From contig UESW01001675.1 of NCBI GenBank assembly GCA_900491605.1, forward strand, positions 129,484 to 193,483: a stretch of DNA of 64,000 nucleotides. Direction: 5' to 3'. The notes below the pieces were generated by a model. The model did not search any database, was not told the DNA's origin, and saw only the letters and a program-made list of their open reading frames with translations. The DNA is from Calamus simplicifolius (lineage: Eukaryota; Streptophyta; Magnoliopsida; Arecales; Arecaceae). Of this stretch, positions 1 through 10,704 are shown one piece after another; within the stretch, counting starts at the first letter, position 1, and each line of letters begins with the position of its first letter. The position numbers were made by a program, and so were the translations under genes.

Positions 1-143
1 CCATCATATGGGAATTTGGTCTTGAACCACTGGAGATTCCTGTCCTTCTGTTTTACGTTTGATTTTACTTTCTGATATTATGGGTTTGACTCATACCCGA
101 GTAGTATGATCACCCGTCTGTATAAAAAAAAAAAGCTTGAAGG
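1..143. other. Left flank, no gene seen
   Basis: No coding potential or named repeat was recognised. A run of twelve A residues lies at about 123-134, just before the first transposon. It could be the 3' tail of an old retroposed sequence, but nothing else supports that. Positions 136-143 form the left target duplication of the hAT-like element. Confidence 0.4.
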
Positions 144-700
144 CATAGTTATTAAAATCGGACCGAACCGGCCAGTTGAACTGATTATACCGGGACCCGA
201 AGGCTAAGCCGGTTTGATTCTAATATAAAATAGAATATGTAGGAGATCCGGAATAATTCGATCAACCCGTCCGATTCACCCATGAACCGGTCAACCTGAC
301 TTAAACCGGGTAATGGGTTTATCAATATCGTTTCAAATTTTTTTGGCAGCGTTTCAAATTTTTAAGAGTTTATGGTAACCTTTTCTTCATTGACAAGTTT
401 TATGGAGAAAAAAAGATAATGCAAAGAAGAGCATTGATGAGAGAAGAATAAAAAAAAGGAAGAAAATATGAAAATTTTATGAGAATCAAGATGAAAAAGT
501 AAAGATACAAGAGAAAATGATGAAAATAAAAAAAAAATTTGAATAAAAATTTTCTTTATTTTTTTCTAAGAGAGTTAAATCAGACTATTTACGTAGATCG
601 AAAATAAATAAATTTTAGAGATGAAATAAGATACCAAAAAAAATTTTGAAAAGAAAAAGATGAAAATTAGTATTTATATGTTTATTTCACTACAAGAAAA

Positions 701-1689
701 TAATGAAATAGCGACGCCATTTTAGCGACGCAAAGATGCGTCGCTAAAATTGCGACTACATTGCAACGCCTCCGCGTCAAAAAAATATTACGACGCAAAT
801 AGCGACGCATTAGCGACTCAATAAACCATAAAATTAAAAAAAAAATTAAATTTAGCGACACAAAAATGCATCGCAATATTTATAAAATGTTTTTTTAAAA
901 TATTATTAAAGGAATAAAATATTGCGACACAGCTAAGTGCGTCACAATATTTTTAAAAAAATTAATTATATTAAATAGCGATGCATTAGCGACGCAATAA
1001 ACATAAAATGAAAAAAAATATTTAATATAGCGACGCAAAAATTGCATCAAAAATATTAATTAAAAAATTATTTTTTATAAAATATAATTATGAAATAAAA
1101 ATATTGCAATGCAACTCAGTGCGTCGCAATATATTTGAAAAACATAATAATTTTAAATAGCGACGCATTAGCGACGCAATAGACCAGAAAATTGTAAAAA
1201 TTAATTTTAATTTAGCGACGCACTAATTGCATCGTAATTATTTTAAATGAAATTAATTTTTATAAATATTAATATGAAAAAAAAATATTGCGACGCAAAA
1301 CAGTATGTCGTAATGTTTTTAAAAAACTTAATTATTTTAAATAGCGACGCATTAGCGACGCAATAAACCAGAAAAATATAAAAATTATTTTTAAATTTAG
1401 CGACGCAATAATTACGTCGCAATTAATTTAAATAAAATTTATTTTAAGAAAATAGTATTATGAAATAAAAATATTGCGATGCAATCCAGTGCATCGCAAT
1501 GTTTTGTTAAAAATAAATATGTTAATTAGCGACGTAATAGCGATGCAATAAAACAGTATAGTAATAAAAAAAATTTTATTTAACGACGCAAATTAATGTG
1601 TCATAATATTTTAAAAAAATTCATAATGCCAAATTAGCGAGGCATTAGCGACGCAATATATTAGAAAATATAATTAATAATTAATAATG
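701..1689. repeat. Left subterminal repeat array of the CACTA element
   Basis: AT-rich DNA is punctuated by many copies of GCGACGCA and TGCGTCGC in both orientations. The block GCGACGCATTAGCGACGCAA recurs about every 180 bp (near 800, 977, 1160, 1345, 1525, 1633), so the array has a larger unit of about 180 bp. In the En/Spm family such subterminal motifs are bound by the element's own TNPA-like protein. That role here is inferred from position and motif density. Many copies show CG-to-TG or CG-to-CA changes. Confidence 0.85.
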
Positions 1690-3701
1690 TCCGAGATCGG
1701 TCATCGTCGATCGTGATCGATCATGGCTTCGATCGATCGCAACCGTCGGGTCGTCGCCGATCGGATCGATCGCGACGGTCCGAGATCGGTCGTCGCCAAC
1801 CGGGATCGATCATGGCTTGGATCGATGGCAACCATCGGATCATCGCTGATCGAGATCGATCATGGCTTCGATCGATTGCAACCATCGGATCGTCATCGAT
1901 CCGATCGATCGTGACAATCCGAGATCGGTAGTCACCGACCGGGATCGATCATGGCTTCGATCGATCGCAACCCTCGATCGTCACCAATTCGATCGATCGC
2001 AACGGTTCGAGATCGGTCGTCGCTGATCAGGATCGATCATGGCTTGGATCGATCGCAACCGTTGGATCATTGCCAACCGAGATCGATCATGGCTTCGATC
2101 GATCGCAACCGTCGGATCGTCGCCAATCCGATTGATCGCCACGGTCCGAGATAGGTCGTCACCGACTGGGATCGATCATGGCTTAGATCGATCGCAACTG
2201 TCGGATCGTCACCGATCGGGATCGATCATGGCTTGGATCGATCGCAACCGTCGGATCATCGCCGATCGGGATCGATCATGGCTTCGATCGATCGCAACCG
2301 TCAGATCGTCGCTGATCCGATCGATCGCCACGGTCCGAGAGAGGTCATCGCCGACCGGGATCGATCATGGCTTGGATCGATCGCAACCATCGGATCGTCG
2401 CCGACCGGGATCGATCATGGCTTGGATCGATCGCAACCGTTGGATCATCGCCGACCGGGATCGATCATGGCTTCGATCGATCGCAACCATCGGATCGTCG
2501 CCGATCTGATCGATCGCCACGGTCCGAGATAGGTCGTCGCCGATCGAGATCGATCATGGCTTGGATCGATCGCAACCGTCGGATCATCACCGACCGGGAT
2601 CGATCATGGCTTGGATCGATTGCAACCGTCGGATCATCGCCGATCGGGATCGGTCATGGCTTCGATCGATCGCAACCGTCGGATCATTGCCGATCGGGAT
2701 CGATCATGGCTTGGATCGATCGTAACCGTCAGATCATCGCCGATCCGATCGATCGCCATGGTCCGAGATAGGTCGTCGCCGACCGGGATCGATCATGGCT
2801 TGGATCGATCGCAACCGTCGGATCGTCGCTGACCAGGATCGATCATGGCTTGGATCGATCGCACCCGTCGGATCATCGCCGACTGGGATCGGTCATGGCT
2901 TCGATCGATCGCAACCATCGGATCATCGCCAACCGGGATCGATCATGGCTTCGATCGATCGTAACCGTCGGATCGTCGCCGATCCGATCGATCGCCATGG
3001 TCCAAGATAGGTCATCGCCGATCGGGATCGATCATGGCTTGGATCGATTGCAACCGTCGGATCGTCGCCGACCAGGATCGATCATGGCTTGGATCGATCG
3101 CAACCGTCGGATCATCGCCGACCGGGATCGATCATGACTTCGATCGATCGCAACCGTCGGATCGTTGCCGATCCGATCGATCGCGACGGTCCGAGATAGG
3201 TCGATGCCAACCGGGATCGATCATGGCTTGGATCGATCGCAACCGTCGGATCGTCGCCGACCGGGATCGATCATGGCTTGGATCGATCGCAACCGTCGGA
3301 TACTCGCCGACCGGGATCGATCATGGCTTGGATCGATCGCAACCGTCGGATCATCGCCGATCCGATCGATCGCAACGGTTCGAGATAGGTCGACGCCGAC
3401 CGGGATCGATCATTGCTTGGATCAATCGCAACCATCGGATCATCGCCGATCTGATCGATCGCCACGGTCCGAGATAGGTCGTCGCCGACCGGGATCGATC
3501 ATGGCTTGGATCGATCACAACCGTTGGATCGTCGCCGATCGGGATTGATCATGGCTTGGATCGATCGCAACCGTCAGATCATCGCCGACCGGGATCGGTC
3601 ATGGCTTCGATCGATCGCAACCGTCGGATCATCGCCGACTGGGATCGATCATGGCTTGGATCGATCGTAACCGTCGGATCGTCGCCGATCCGATCGATCA
3701 A
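1690..3701. repeat. GC-rich 50-bp minisatellite inside the CACTA element
   Basis: About 2 kb of tandem repeat with a basic unit of 50 bp (clean spacing at 2351, 2401, 2451). Each unit contains GATCGATCATGGCTTGGATC followed by GATCGCAACC. A variant of about 40 bp, recognised by CACGGTCCGAGATAGGTCG, is interspersed. It recurs 190 bp apart (about 2127, 2317, 2507) and then 240 bp apart (2507, 2747, 2987), so 3 or 4 standard units plus one variant make a higher-order unit. The array is dense in CpG and GATC, in sharp contrast to the AT-rich DNA on both sides. It stays open in several plus-strand frames because the unit lacks stop triplets, not because it is a gene. The array abuts TNP2 coding sequence with no spacer at about 3702. 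Confidence 0.93.
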
Positions 3702-6470
3702 AGGCTTGGAAGCATTTCAATGAAAATCATCCTAATTTCGCTGAAGATATAAGGAATGTGAGATTAGGTCTTTGTACCGATGGCTTCCAACCATTTGGTC
3801 AAGCGGGGCAACAGTATTCATGTTGGCCTGTGATACTGACTGTATATAACCTTCCTCCATAGAAGTGCATGAAAGATACTGCAATGTTTTTAACCGTTTT
3901 GGTTCCAGGACCATCAAATCTAAAGGAAAAGATTGATGTCTTTCTGCAACCGTTGGTGGCCGAATTGAAAATGTTGTGGGAAACAAGAGTCGTAACCTAC
4001 GACATTTCTATGAAACAAAATTTCATCATGAGAGCTACTTTGATGTGGACAATAAGTGATTTCCCGGCATATGCAATGTTGTCTGGTTGGAGCACTGCTG
4101 GACGTCTGGCATGCCCTCATTGCATGTATGATTCGGATGCATTTACATTGCAGAAGAGTGGTAAGCAGTCATGGTTTGATAACCATAGAAAGTTCTTGCC
4201 CCCAAATCATCCTTACAGGCGTAACTTGATCACCTTCCGGAAGAACAAAGCAATCACAAAATTCGCCGAACCGGTTAGGTTCGGCACGGATATATTTGAT
4301 ACTATAGAGCATTTGGGGTTGATGTATGCATGGGAACCGGATGCAGATAGAATAAATGGCCGTATATGTAAAGAACATAACTGGAAGAAGTGAAGTATAT
4401 TTTAGGATTTGCCTTATTGGAGCACAAATCTCATCCGGCACAACTTGGATGTTATGCATATCGAGAAAAATTTCTTTGATAACATATTTAACACGGTGCT
4501 AAACATCCCGGGAAAAATAAAAGATACTGCAAAGTCAAGAGAAGAACTTAATCAGTACTGCAGAAGAGGTGATTTGAGAAGGAGTGTCGACGAGACCTAT
4601 CCTAAAGCCTGTTACACTCTTGACAGAAATTCACGAGAAGTTTTATGTAACTGGCTTAGAGGGTTAAAATTTCCAGATGGTTATGCCTCAAATATCGGTA
4701 GGTGTGTGGAAATGCATAAGCTCAAGTTGTTCGGCATGAAGAGTCACGATTTCCATGTTTTCATGCAACGGTTATTACCTATAGCTTTTCGTGAGTTGCT
4801 TCCGCAACATGTCTGGAAGGCAATTACGGAGCTCAGCTTGTTCTTCAAGGAGTTATCTGCCGCAATCATTACTTCTGCATCCATGGCAAGGCTTGAGGAG
4901 GAAATTCTAATTATTTTATGCAAGCTTGAGTGAATATTTCCTCCCAGTTTTTTTGACTCAATGGAGCATTTACCGGTTCACTTGCCATACGAAGCGAGCA
5001 TAGCTGGTCCTGTGCAGTATCGCTGGATGTATCCTTTCGAGAGGTAAATATATACATCATTAAGATATGTTGACATTTCAAATATTATTTCATTGCAAGA
5101 AAATTGGTTAATTTTTGTTTCAACTTTACATATAGGTATCTTAAGAAGTTAAAAAATAATGTGCGTAATAAGGCAAGGGTTAAAGGTTCTATATGCAATG
5201 CACACTTGGTCGAAGAAGTTTCAGCTTTTGCCTCGCATTACTTTGAGGGTCACGTCCACACGAGGAGCCGAAATCTTGGTCGTAATGATGACGTATGTGT
5301 GGACGAAGAAGAACCTAATGACGGTAGAATATCAATTTTTAAAGGTATCGGCCGTTCATTTGATGGGCAGAAGTCAAGAAATCTTAGCGATATGGAGTAT
5401 AATGCAGCACATTATTACATCCTAATGAACTGTAGAGAAGTCGATCCATATATTGAGTAAGTGTATACTTCAATGCTTAATTGGAAATTTTAATTTAAAT
5501 TACAATATACCATAATATTTAATTGCTAACATCAGTTTTCATCCTTTTCATCCCATAAGGATGTTTTGTGATAGACAACGACAGATGAATCCCGACATCA
5601 GTCAAGTTGCAATTGGGCAGAAATTAGAAATGGAGTTTGGTTACTGGTTTTATAAATTTATGAGTAGTATCACTCAATCAATTTCAATAATGGCTTTTAT
5701 TTTTTGAATTGGATGTGAATAGCTTATTAATTTATAGGTAAACGGCCATGGTCCACAATCGACAATATTTTCATTAAATGTCTATCGCAATGGCCATTGA
5801 AGACCGTAACAACCTCTACTGGCTATTTTGTAAATGGATACAAATTTCAGATTGAACGATTAGCAGCTTCAAGAGGCACGCAGAACTGGGGCGTGTGTGT
5901 TAAAGGAGAAAGTGTGGGAGCAAATATGCAGGATTATTATGGAAAGTTAGTAGAGGTGGTTGAAGTTGAATATCCCGGTTGGCCTATGAAACGAACCGTA
6001 TTGTTTCGTTGTGATTGGTTCGATCTGATAGTTCCTGTGGGCAAAAGGGTTCATAACGACTACAATTTGATTGAAGTGAACCATTGACGAAGATTGCAGA
6101 AATATGACCCATTCATTCTTGCATCCCAAGCTCAACAAGTCTTTTACTGCAGATATCCAAGTTTGCGCAACGACAAGCGAGATTGGTGGGCCATTTCTAA
6201 AATCGTCCCACGTTCAACAATCGTATTAGAGGAGAGTTCATCAAGTCAATCAGCCGAGTGCCCTGCATTTCAAGTGGATGAGATGGAAATGCATGCAATT
6301 GAGGACGATACAAGGGCTCCTGAAACATCACTTAGAGATCCAAATGGTGATGTCCAAGAAATTGCGGATGCAAATATTCGGTTTCCTTCCGATGATAATG
6401 AAACTGAATCGCAGTCCGATACGGCATCGGATGTTGAACCAACATTTCACGAAACAAATGACACCGATTA
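3702..6470 (+). pseudogene. CACTA TNP2-type transposase, 5'-truncated and decayed
   Basis: This would encode the catalytic transposase of the CACTA element (Transposase family tnp2), which acts in the nucleus on the element's ends. Coding similarity begins abruptly at 3702 with AWKHFNENHPNF, then GLCTDGFQPFG and DFPAYAMLSGWST. After a region with stops come LIRHNLDVMHIEKN (about 4425-4470) and GPVQYRWMYPFER (about 5005-5043). A GT-AG intron at 5044-5135 leads into a DUF4218-like exon (RYLKKLKNNVRNKA, 5136-5456). A further exon near 5797-6300 resembles DUF4216 (TGYFVNGYKFQ, QDYYGKLVEV). In-frame stops sit at 3860-3862, 4391-4393, 4403-4405 and 4931-4933, and another ends the frame near 6087. 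The N-terminal region, usually a transposase-associated domain, is missing and its place is taken by the minisatellite. Confidence 0.9.
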
Positions 6471-6575
6471 AACATAGAGGTTTTTTAAAATTTAACTTTT
6501 TTTTATAAGTGTTAAATTTTTACATAGTCAATCATTAATCGTAATTTAATTGTATGAATCTTTAGTATTTTCAGT

Positions 6576-8072
6576 ATGACGGGCAGAGGTAGATCTACCG
6601 ACGACAGACGGAGTGAGCAGGGACGTAGCCCTGCTGCATCAGATCACATGAGTGTCGGAGATGGAGAGTTCGGATCTCCAGCAGTCGCACAGCCTTCGAT
6701 CTCTCTAGCAGTATTACCATCCAGCCGATCGGCACATACCTCCGAGAGTTCTTCCACCATCGGCCGCACCGTACTTCGACTTGATGTTCAGGGGCTGAAA
6801 GTATATACTAATTAAAAATATATGTTTATGTTTTTAAGTCAATTACTTATAAACATGCATTTTTTTAACAGATTTATTGAGCAGCATCATGTATCCAGCC
6901 ACATCAGCGCCGTATTTCAGAGGCGTGCAGATCCCAGTGGCTACGATTGGCGCCACGTATCTCCAGTCACGAGGGAGTTTTATTTTTCTGAGTTTCAGGT
7001 AAACTTATTAAATATAATTTATCACTGATATAAAATTTCTTAATCTTAATAAATTCAGAAACTAACCGTTTATTTTAATGCAGAAAAAGTTTACGTGGGA
7101 TCCTGCCAGCCATGATGCCATTAGGGTAACATGGGAGGCTCTGACGGGACGCCGATACTCCGACATGCTTCATCGTTGGAGGTCATCGGGTCAGCGTCCT
7201 GCGCACGTGCCAGAGGGTATTTGGCACGAGTGGCAGCAATCCTGGCAGTCCGATGGCTGGCGCAGGAGGTCCGCATCAGCCAGCACGAACTGCCGATCTA
7301 AGAAGGGCGGTCCTGGCACGGATCTCTCCCGCCATACTTCGGGCTCCATTTTGATTCAGGAGCACAGACATCGTATGATAAGAAAACATAAATATTTTAA
7401 TTACTATTTTAGTTATTTACAAATATTTATATTAATATCAATTTTTTTATTGTTATAGTTTGAACAGGATGGCGGAGATCCTGGTGAGTTTCATCTATTC
7501 AGGGCGACACACACCAGGAGGGACGGTTCCTGGGTCGACACGCAATCACGGAAGGTTGCGGTAAGAAATTAGATTTATGTAGTATCTGTTTAATTTCTAA
7601 AATTTTATTTTGAAAAATTTATTAACTCATTTATTGTTGATTTCATAATTTAAAGACACGAGTCGAGGAGCTTCACTCCCAGGCATCGCAGGTCGACTCT
7701 ACTAATGGGGAGACGCCTGTCAAACTCTTAGTAGAGGAGAGTCGGCGTGTGTTTTTGAAGGCTGTTGGTGCTCAGCCGCGAGACCGCAGGGTCTATGGTC
7801 TGGGCATTAGAGCTTCTACATATTTTCCCCATTAGGCCTCCAGCTCGCGAGTTTTTGGTGATATTCCTCCCGAGCGTTTAGACGACCTTCGGAGATCTAT
7901 TGCAGAGGAGGTTTGGCAGGAGGTCGAGCAGGATTTCGAGGATCGTATGCGAGGCCGGGATCAGGAGATTGCAGACATGCGAGATGAGATGCATCATTTG
8001 CGAGATATGGTTAGCTGCTTGTCGCAGAGTCTCCAGCCTCCACAGCCTCCACGTGATCGCTCAGATTCTTGA
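6576..8072 (+). pseudogene. CACTA second gene, Transposase_24 (Ptta/En/Spm)-like
   Basis: Second gene of the CACTA element. It resembles the plant Ptta/En/Spm transposase family, whose members are thought to help bind the element ends. The start is the ATG at 6576, followed by a Ser/Arg-rich leader. Later exons hold SHISAVFQRRADPSGYDWRH (about 6898-6957), KKFTWDPASHDAIR and VPEGIWHEWQQSW (7084-7375), FRATHTRRDGSWVDT (about 7459-7560), and a tail with an acidic coiled-coil-like helix (about 7870-8030). It ends at a TGA near 8072. Introns between the blocks are AT-rich and carry GT/AG borders. One in-frame TAG at 7833-7835 breaks the last exon; otherwise the frame is well kept compared with the first gene. 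The family assignment is from the overall pattern, not a search. Confidence 0.75.
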
Positions 8073-8227
8073 TGTATTTTTTTCTTTTTATGTTGTACAT
8101 AAAAACTTCAAAATTTTAATATATTATTTATTTTTGTAAATTAAATGATTATTGTTTGGATCAATATTTAAATGTAACGAAATTGTATTAACCATTTTAA
8201 TTTTTAAATTTTTATTTTTTTAAAAAA

Positions 8228-8915
8228 AATATTTATTTAGCGATGCATTAGCGACTACAATTGCATCGCTAATATTTTTAAAATATTATTATTAAATATT
8301 GCGACGCAATGAGCTAGCGTCGCAATATTTTAAAAAAATTTAATTAGCGATGCATTAGCGACTCAAATTGCATCGCTAATATTTTCATAATATTACTATT
8401 AAATATTGCGACGCAACGATCTGGCGTCGCAATATTTTTTAAAAAAATTTAATTAGCGACGCATTAGCGACTAAAATTGCATCGCTAATATATCTAAAAT
8501 ATTATTAATAAATATTATGACGCAATGACCTTGCGTCGCAATATTTTAAAAAAATTTTATTAGCGACGCATTAGCGACTAATATTACGTCGCTATTATAT
8601 TTAAAATATTATTATTAAATATTACGATGCAGCTAAATGCGTCGCAATATTGCGATGCAATTGGATGCGTTGCAATATTTAATATTAAAATTTAAAATAT
8701 TAAAATTTAGTTTTAAATTTAGCGACGCATTTTGGTGCATGGCAATATTGCGATGCATCTCTGCATCGCAGAGAGTCGCTGTTTTGCGATGCAATTGCAA
8801 CAAATTATGGTTGCGACGATATTCTCAGCGATGCAGTCATTGCGTCGCTAATGCGTCACAATAGCATATTTAGCACGCATTAGTGATGCATTTGGGCATC
8901 GCAATATTTTTTTTT
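8228..8915. repeat. Right subterminal repeat array of the CACTA element
   Basis: AT-rich tandem units of about 105-110 bp, each with paired GCGACGCA-type motifs facing each other (for example around 8297-8325, 8410-8432, 8520-8540). They mirror the left array but with a shorter period. Near 8640-8860 the motifs become closely packed. The likely role is binding of the element-encoded protein at the right end. Confidence 0.83.
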
Positions 8916-9068
8916 CTTGTAATATTTTTTTAAAAATAATTTTTATTAATATAAATATATTTTTATATTAAAATAATTAAATCATTCAATCGGTGCCCGA
9001 TTATTGAATCAGTGAACCAGTACCTTGACTGGTCAATGTTGGGCGGGTTTATCAACTATGCTCGAAGG

Positions 9069-9450
9069 TTCAATCATGTTTCGTAAAAGTTCCATCAATC
9101 CTTTCAAACCGCTCGATCAACTACTTTAATAAAAGTTTTGCTGACCTCTTCGTTGGAAGAATGCTTTTGTTTGTAGTACCATGACAGCTAGTTCGGCTAG
9201 CAAGGAAAATATTTGTTAGTATAAAAAGTTTAAAATTATTTTTTTTAATTTTATTTTATTTTTTATTATATTTATATTATATTATTACAACATCAATTCA
9301 ATTCACCTAAATCTTTTCCCAACTACATACATGGGACTGGTTGTAATATATATAATATAATATAATATATTATATTATATTATATTATATCATAATATAT
9401 AAAGTAATATTGTATTATATTATTATATATAATTATATAGCATAACAAAT
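9069..9450. repeat. AT-rich intergenic stretch with TATAATATA simple repeat
   Basis: No gene is visible. From about 9345 to 9440 the sequence is almost pure A/T with repeating TATAATATAT/TATTATAT units. A matching AT-rich tract follows the Tat element at 22135-22190, suggesting the retroelement inserted into one continuous AT repeat. Confidence 0.7.
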
Positions 9451-10307
9451 TGTTGATGTTGAAATCTATCCTCCAACGCGATCAAGCTTCAGCATGGGCT
9501 CCCTCCTGGGTGGACCTGCAAAACAGTCCTCATGCGTGAGGCGTTGGGGGTGGCCCTCTGCGAAAGACCCTCCGACGCTCAAGTCAGCGGGGATCAGCAA
9601 TCAACAAATATGAGGAGAAGGCTCTCGCTGAAGAGGTTCTTCAGGGTAGCCTTTCGAGAGCTCTCAGCAGAGCGTTAATGGTAATAAGGGGTGAGCAAGC
9701 GTGCGCGTGACTTGAGTGTGCAGAATGGCCTACCTGAGGGGATCTGGGGCTGTGATATTTATAGGCGATCACCTAATTCCTTGGACACATCATAGAGGGT
9801 CTGAAAGTTGTTAGGATTCGAAGATGATTCAAATCAGGTCGTTACAGGGCCGGTAGGATCCGTATCCGGTTGGTTAGAGGATGAACGGCCAGGAAGAGCA
9901 GACGATGCTTCAAGATTTAGGGACTACATAGGCTCTAGGCCATTTCTGGTAGCGTAGGCATGATTTCCTATTTGAAATCTTGTTAGTCTAGGTGTGTTCC
10001 CGCAGAGGTGCTTGAATACCTTGGTCGGGCCGAAGTATAGAAGATGGCTGAATCTGCCGAAGTATGGTGAGACTCAATTTACCGAGGTATGGGATAGCTC
10101 GGCCTGTGGGGGTATGATAATAGCTCGACTGGCGAGGCACAGTAGATAGCTCGGCTGGCGAGGCACGATGGATAGCTCGGCTAGGGCCGAGGTATAGCGG
10201 CTGACTCATTTCTAGCGGGCATCGCACATCGAGTGAGAGCCAGGATTCATGATTGATCCTAACCTCTTACACAATTATTAACGCGTTGGTGATTTTACCC
10301 CTCAACA
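9451..10307 (-). repeat. 3' LTR of the Tat-type element
   Basis: Complete LTR of 857 bp that on the minus strand starts TGTTGAGGGG at 10307 and ends in CAACA at 9451. It aligns along its length with 19618-22134 with scattered substitutions. A TATA box (CTATAAATATC on minus, about 9754-9764) supports the minus orientation. The right-hand part (10060-10200) has short GCTCGGC-containing subrepeats. Confidence 0.88.
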
Positions 10308-10330
10308 CATGCCCCCCACTCCCTAGTTTG
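10308..10330 (-). other. Polypurine tract of the Tat-type element
   Basis: On the minus strand AGGGAGTGGGGGGCATG lies directly upstream of the LTR start TGTTGAGG. This is the position and composition expected of the plus-strand primer in LTR retrotransposons, and it fixes the sense strand as minus. Confidence 0.8.
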
Positions 10331-10704
10331 AAGCATAGGTTCGGGCATAGGGAGTATAGTTCCAGGTGGCAAGATCTGAATGGAAGGATTTGATAACCTG
10401 TATAATGATACCCTAATTAATGTTGTGCGGCCGCCATGCCTTTACGGGATGAATCCGCCGTCTCTTTGAGGCAATGGTTGGGGAAACACCACGTATCAAA
10501 TCCCGATTTTCACGGTGCTTGCGATGGCGGTTCCAGGTGGTTCAATCAAGATGCCTTATCTTCTCTTTGGAGCGGTTTCCTTTGGGGAAAAACAAAGTCG
10601 TAACAGCGCCATTCCCGTTCGCAGCGCTCTTTCGTTTCTTCTTGGAGAATCTTGTTCCCATGTTTCCTTTGTAACCTCGCTCAGCGTTTCTTTCGACCAA
10701 CAGC

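Larger units (their letters stand above)
688..8924 (+). mobile_element. CACTA (En/Spm) DNA transposon, degenerate
   Basis: The left terminus is CACTACAAGAAAA (688-700). The right terminus TTTTCTTGTAATA (8912-8924) is its inverted copy with two G-to-A changes in the last three bases. A 3-bp TTT duplication (685-687, 8925-8927) matches the superfamily. The order inside is subterminal repeats, GC-rich minisatellite, TNP2-type transposase (3702-6470), Transposase_24-like second gene (6576-8072), subterminal repeats. Both genes read on the plus strand. Several nonsense codons and the altered right end mean it cannot move by itself. It sits inside the hAT-like element at 144-9060. Confidence 0.9.
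144..9060. mobile_element. hAT-like small TIR element, split by a CACTA insertion
   Basis: The left end starts CATAGTTATTAAA. The right end, read inward on the other strand, starts CATAGTTGATAAA, so the inverted termini match at 11 of 13 positions. It is flanked by 8-bp direct repeats, CTTGAAGG at 136-143 and CTCGAAGG at 9061-9068, which differ only at a CpG/TpG. An 8-bp target duplication is typical of hAT elements. Without the CACTA (688-8924 plus one TTT copy) the host element is about 677 bp and has no coding potential, as expected of a non-autonomous element. Its ends are rich in CCGG/CCGAACC-type sequence. The superfamily is inferred from duplication length only. Confidence 0.72.

Noticed and set aside
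1713..3548. Many overlapping plus-strand open frames rich in Asp, Arg and Ile
   Set aside because: They are one 50-bp repeat read in different frames; codon content follows the repeat, with no domain or start context.
1690..3701. CRISPR-like regular array
   Set aside because: There are no unique spacers between repeats; the whole 50-bp unit is conserved, and the context is a plant transposon.
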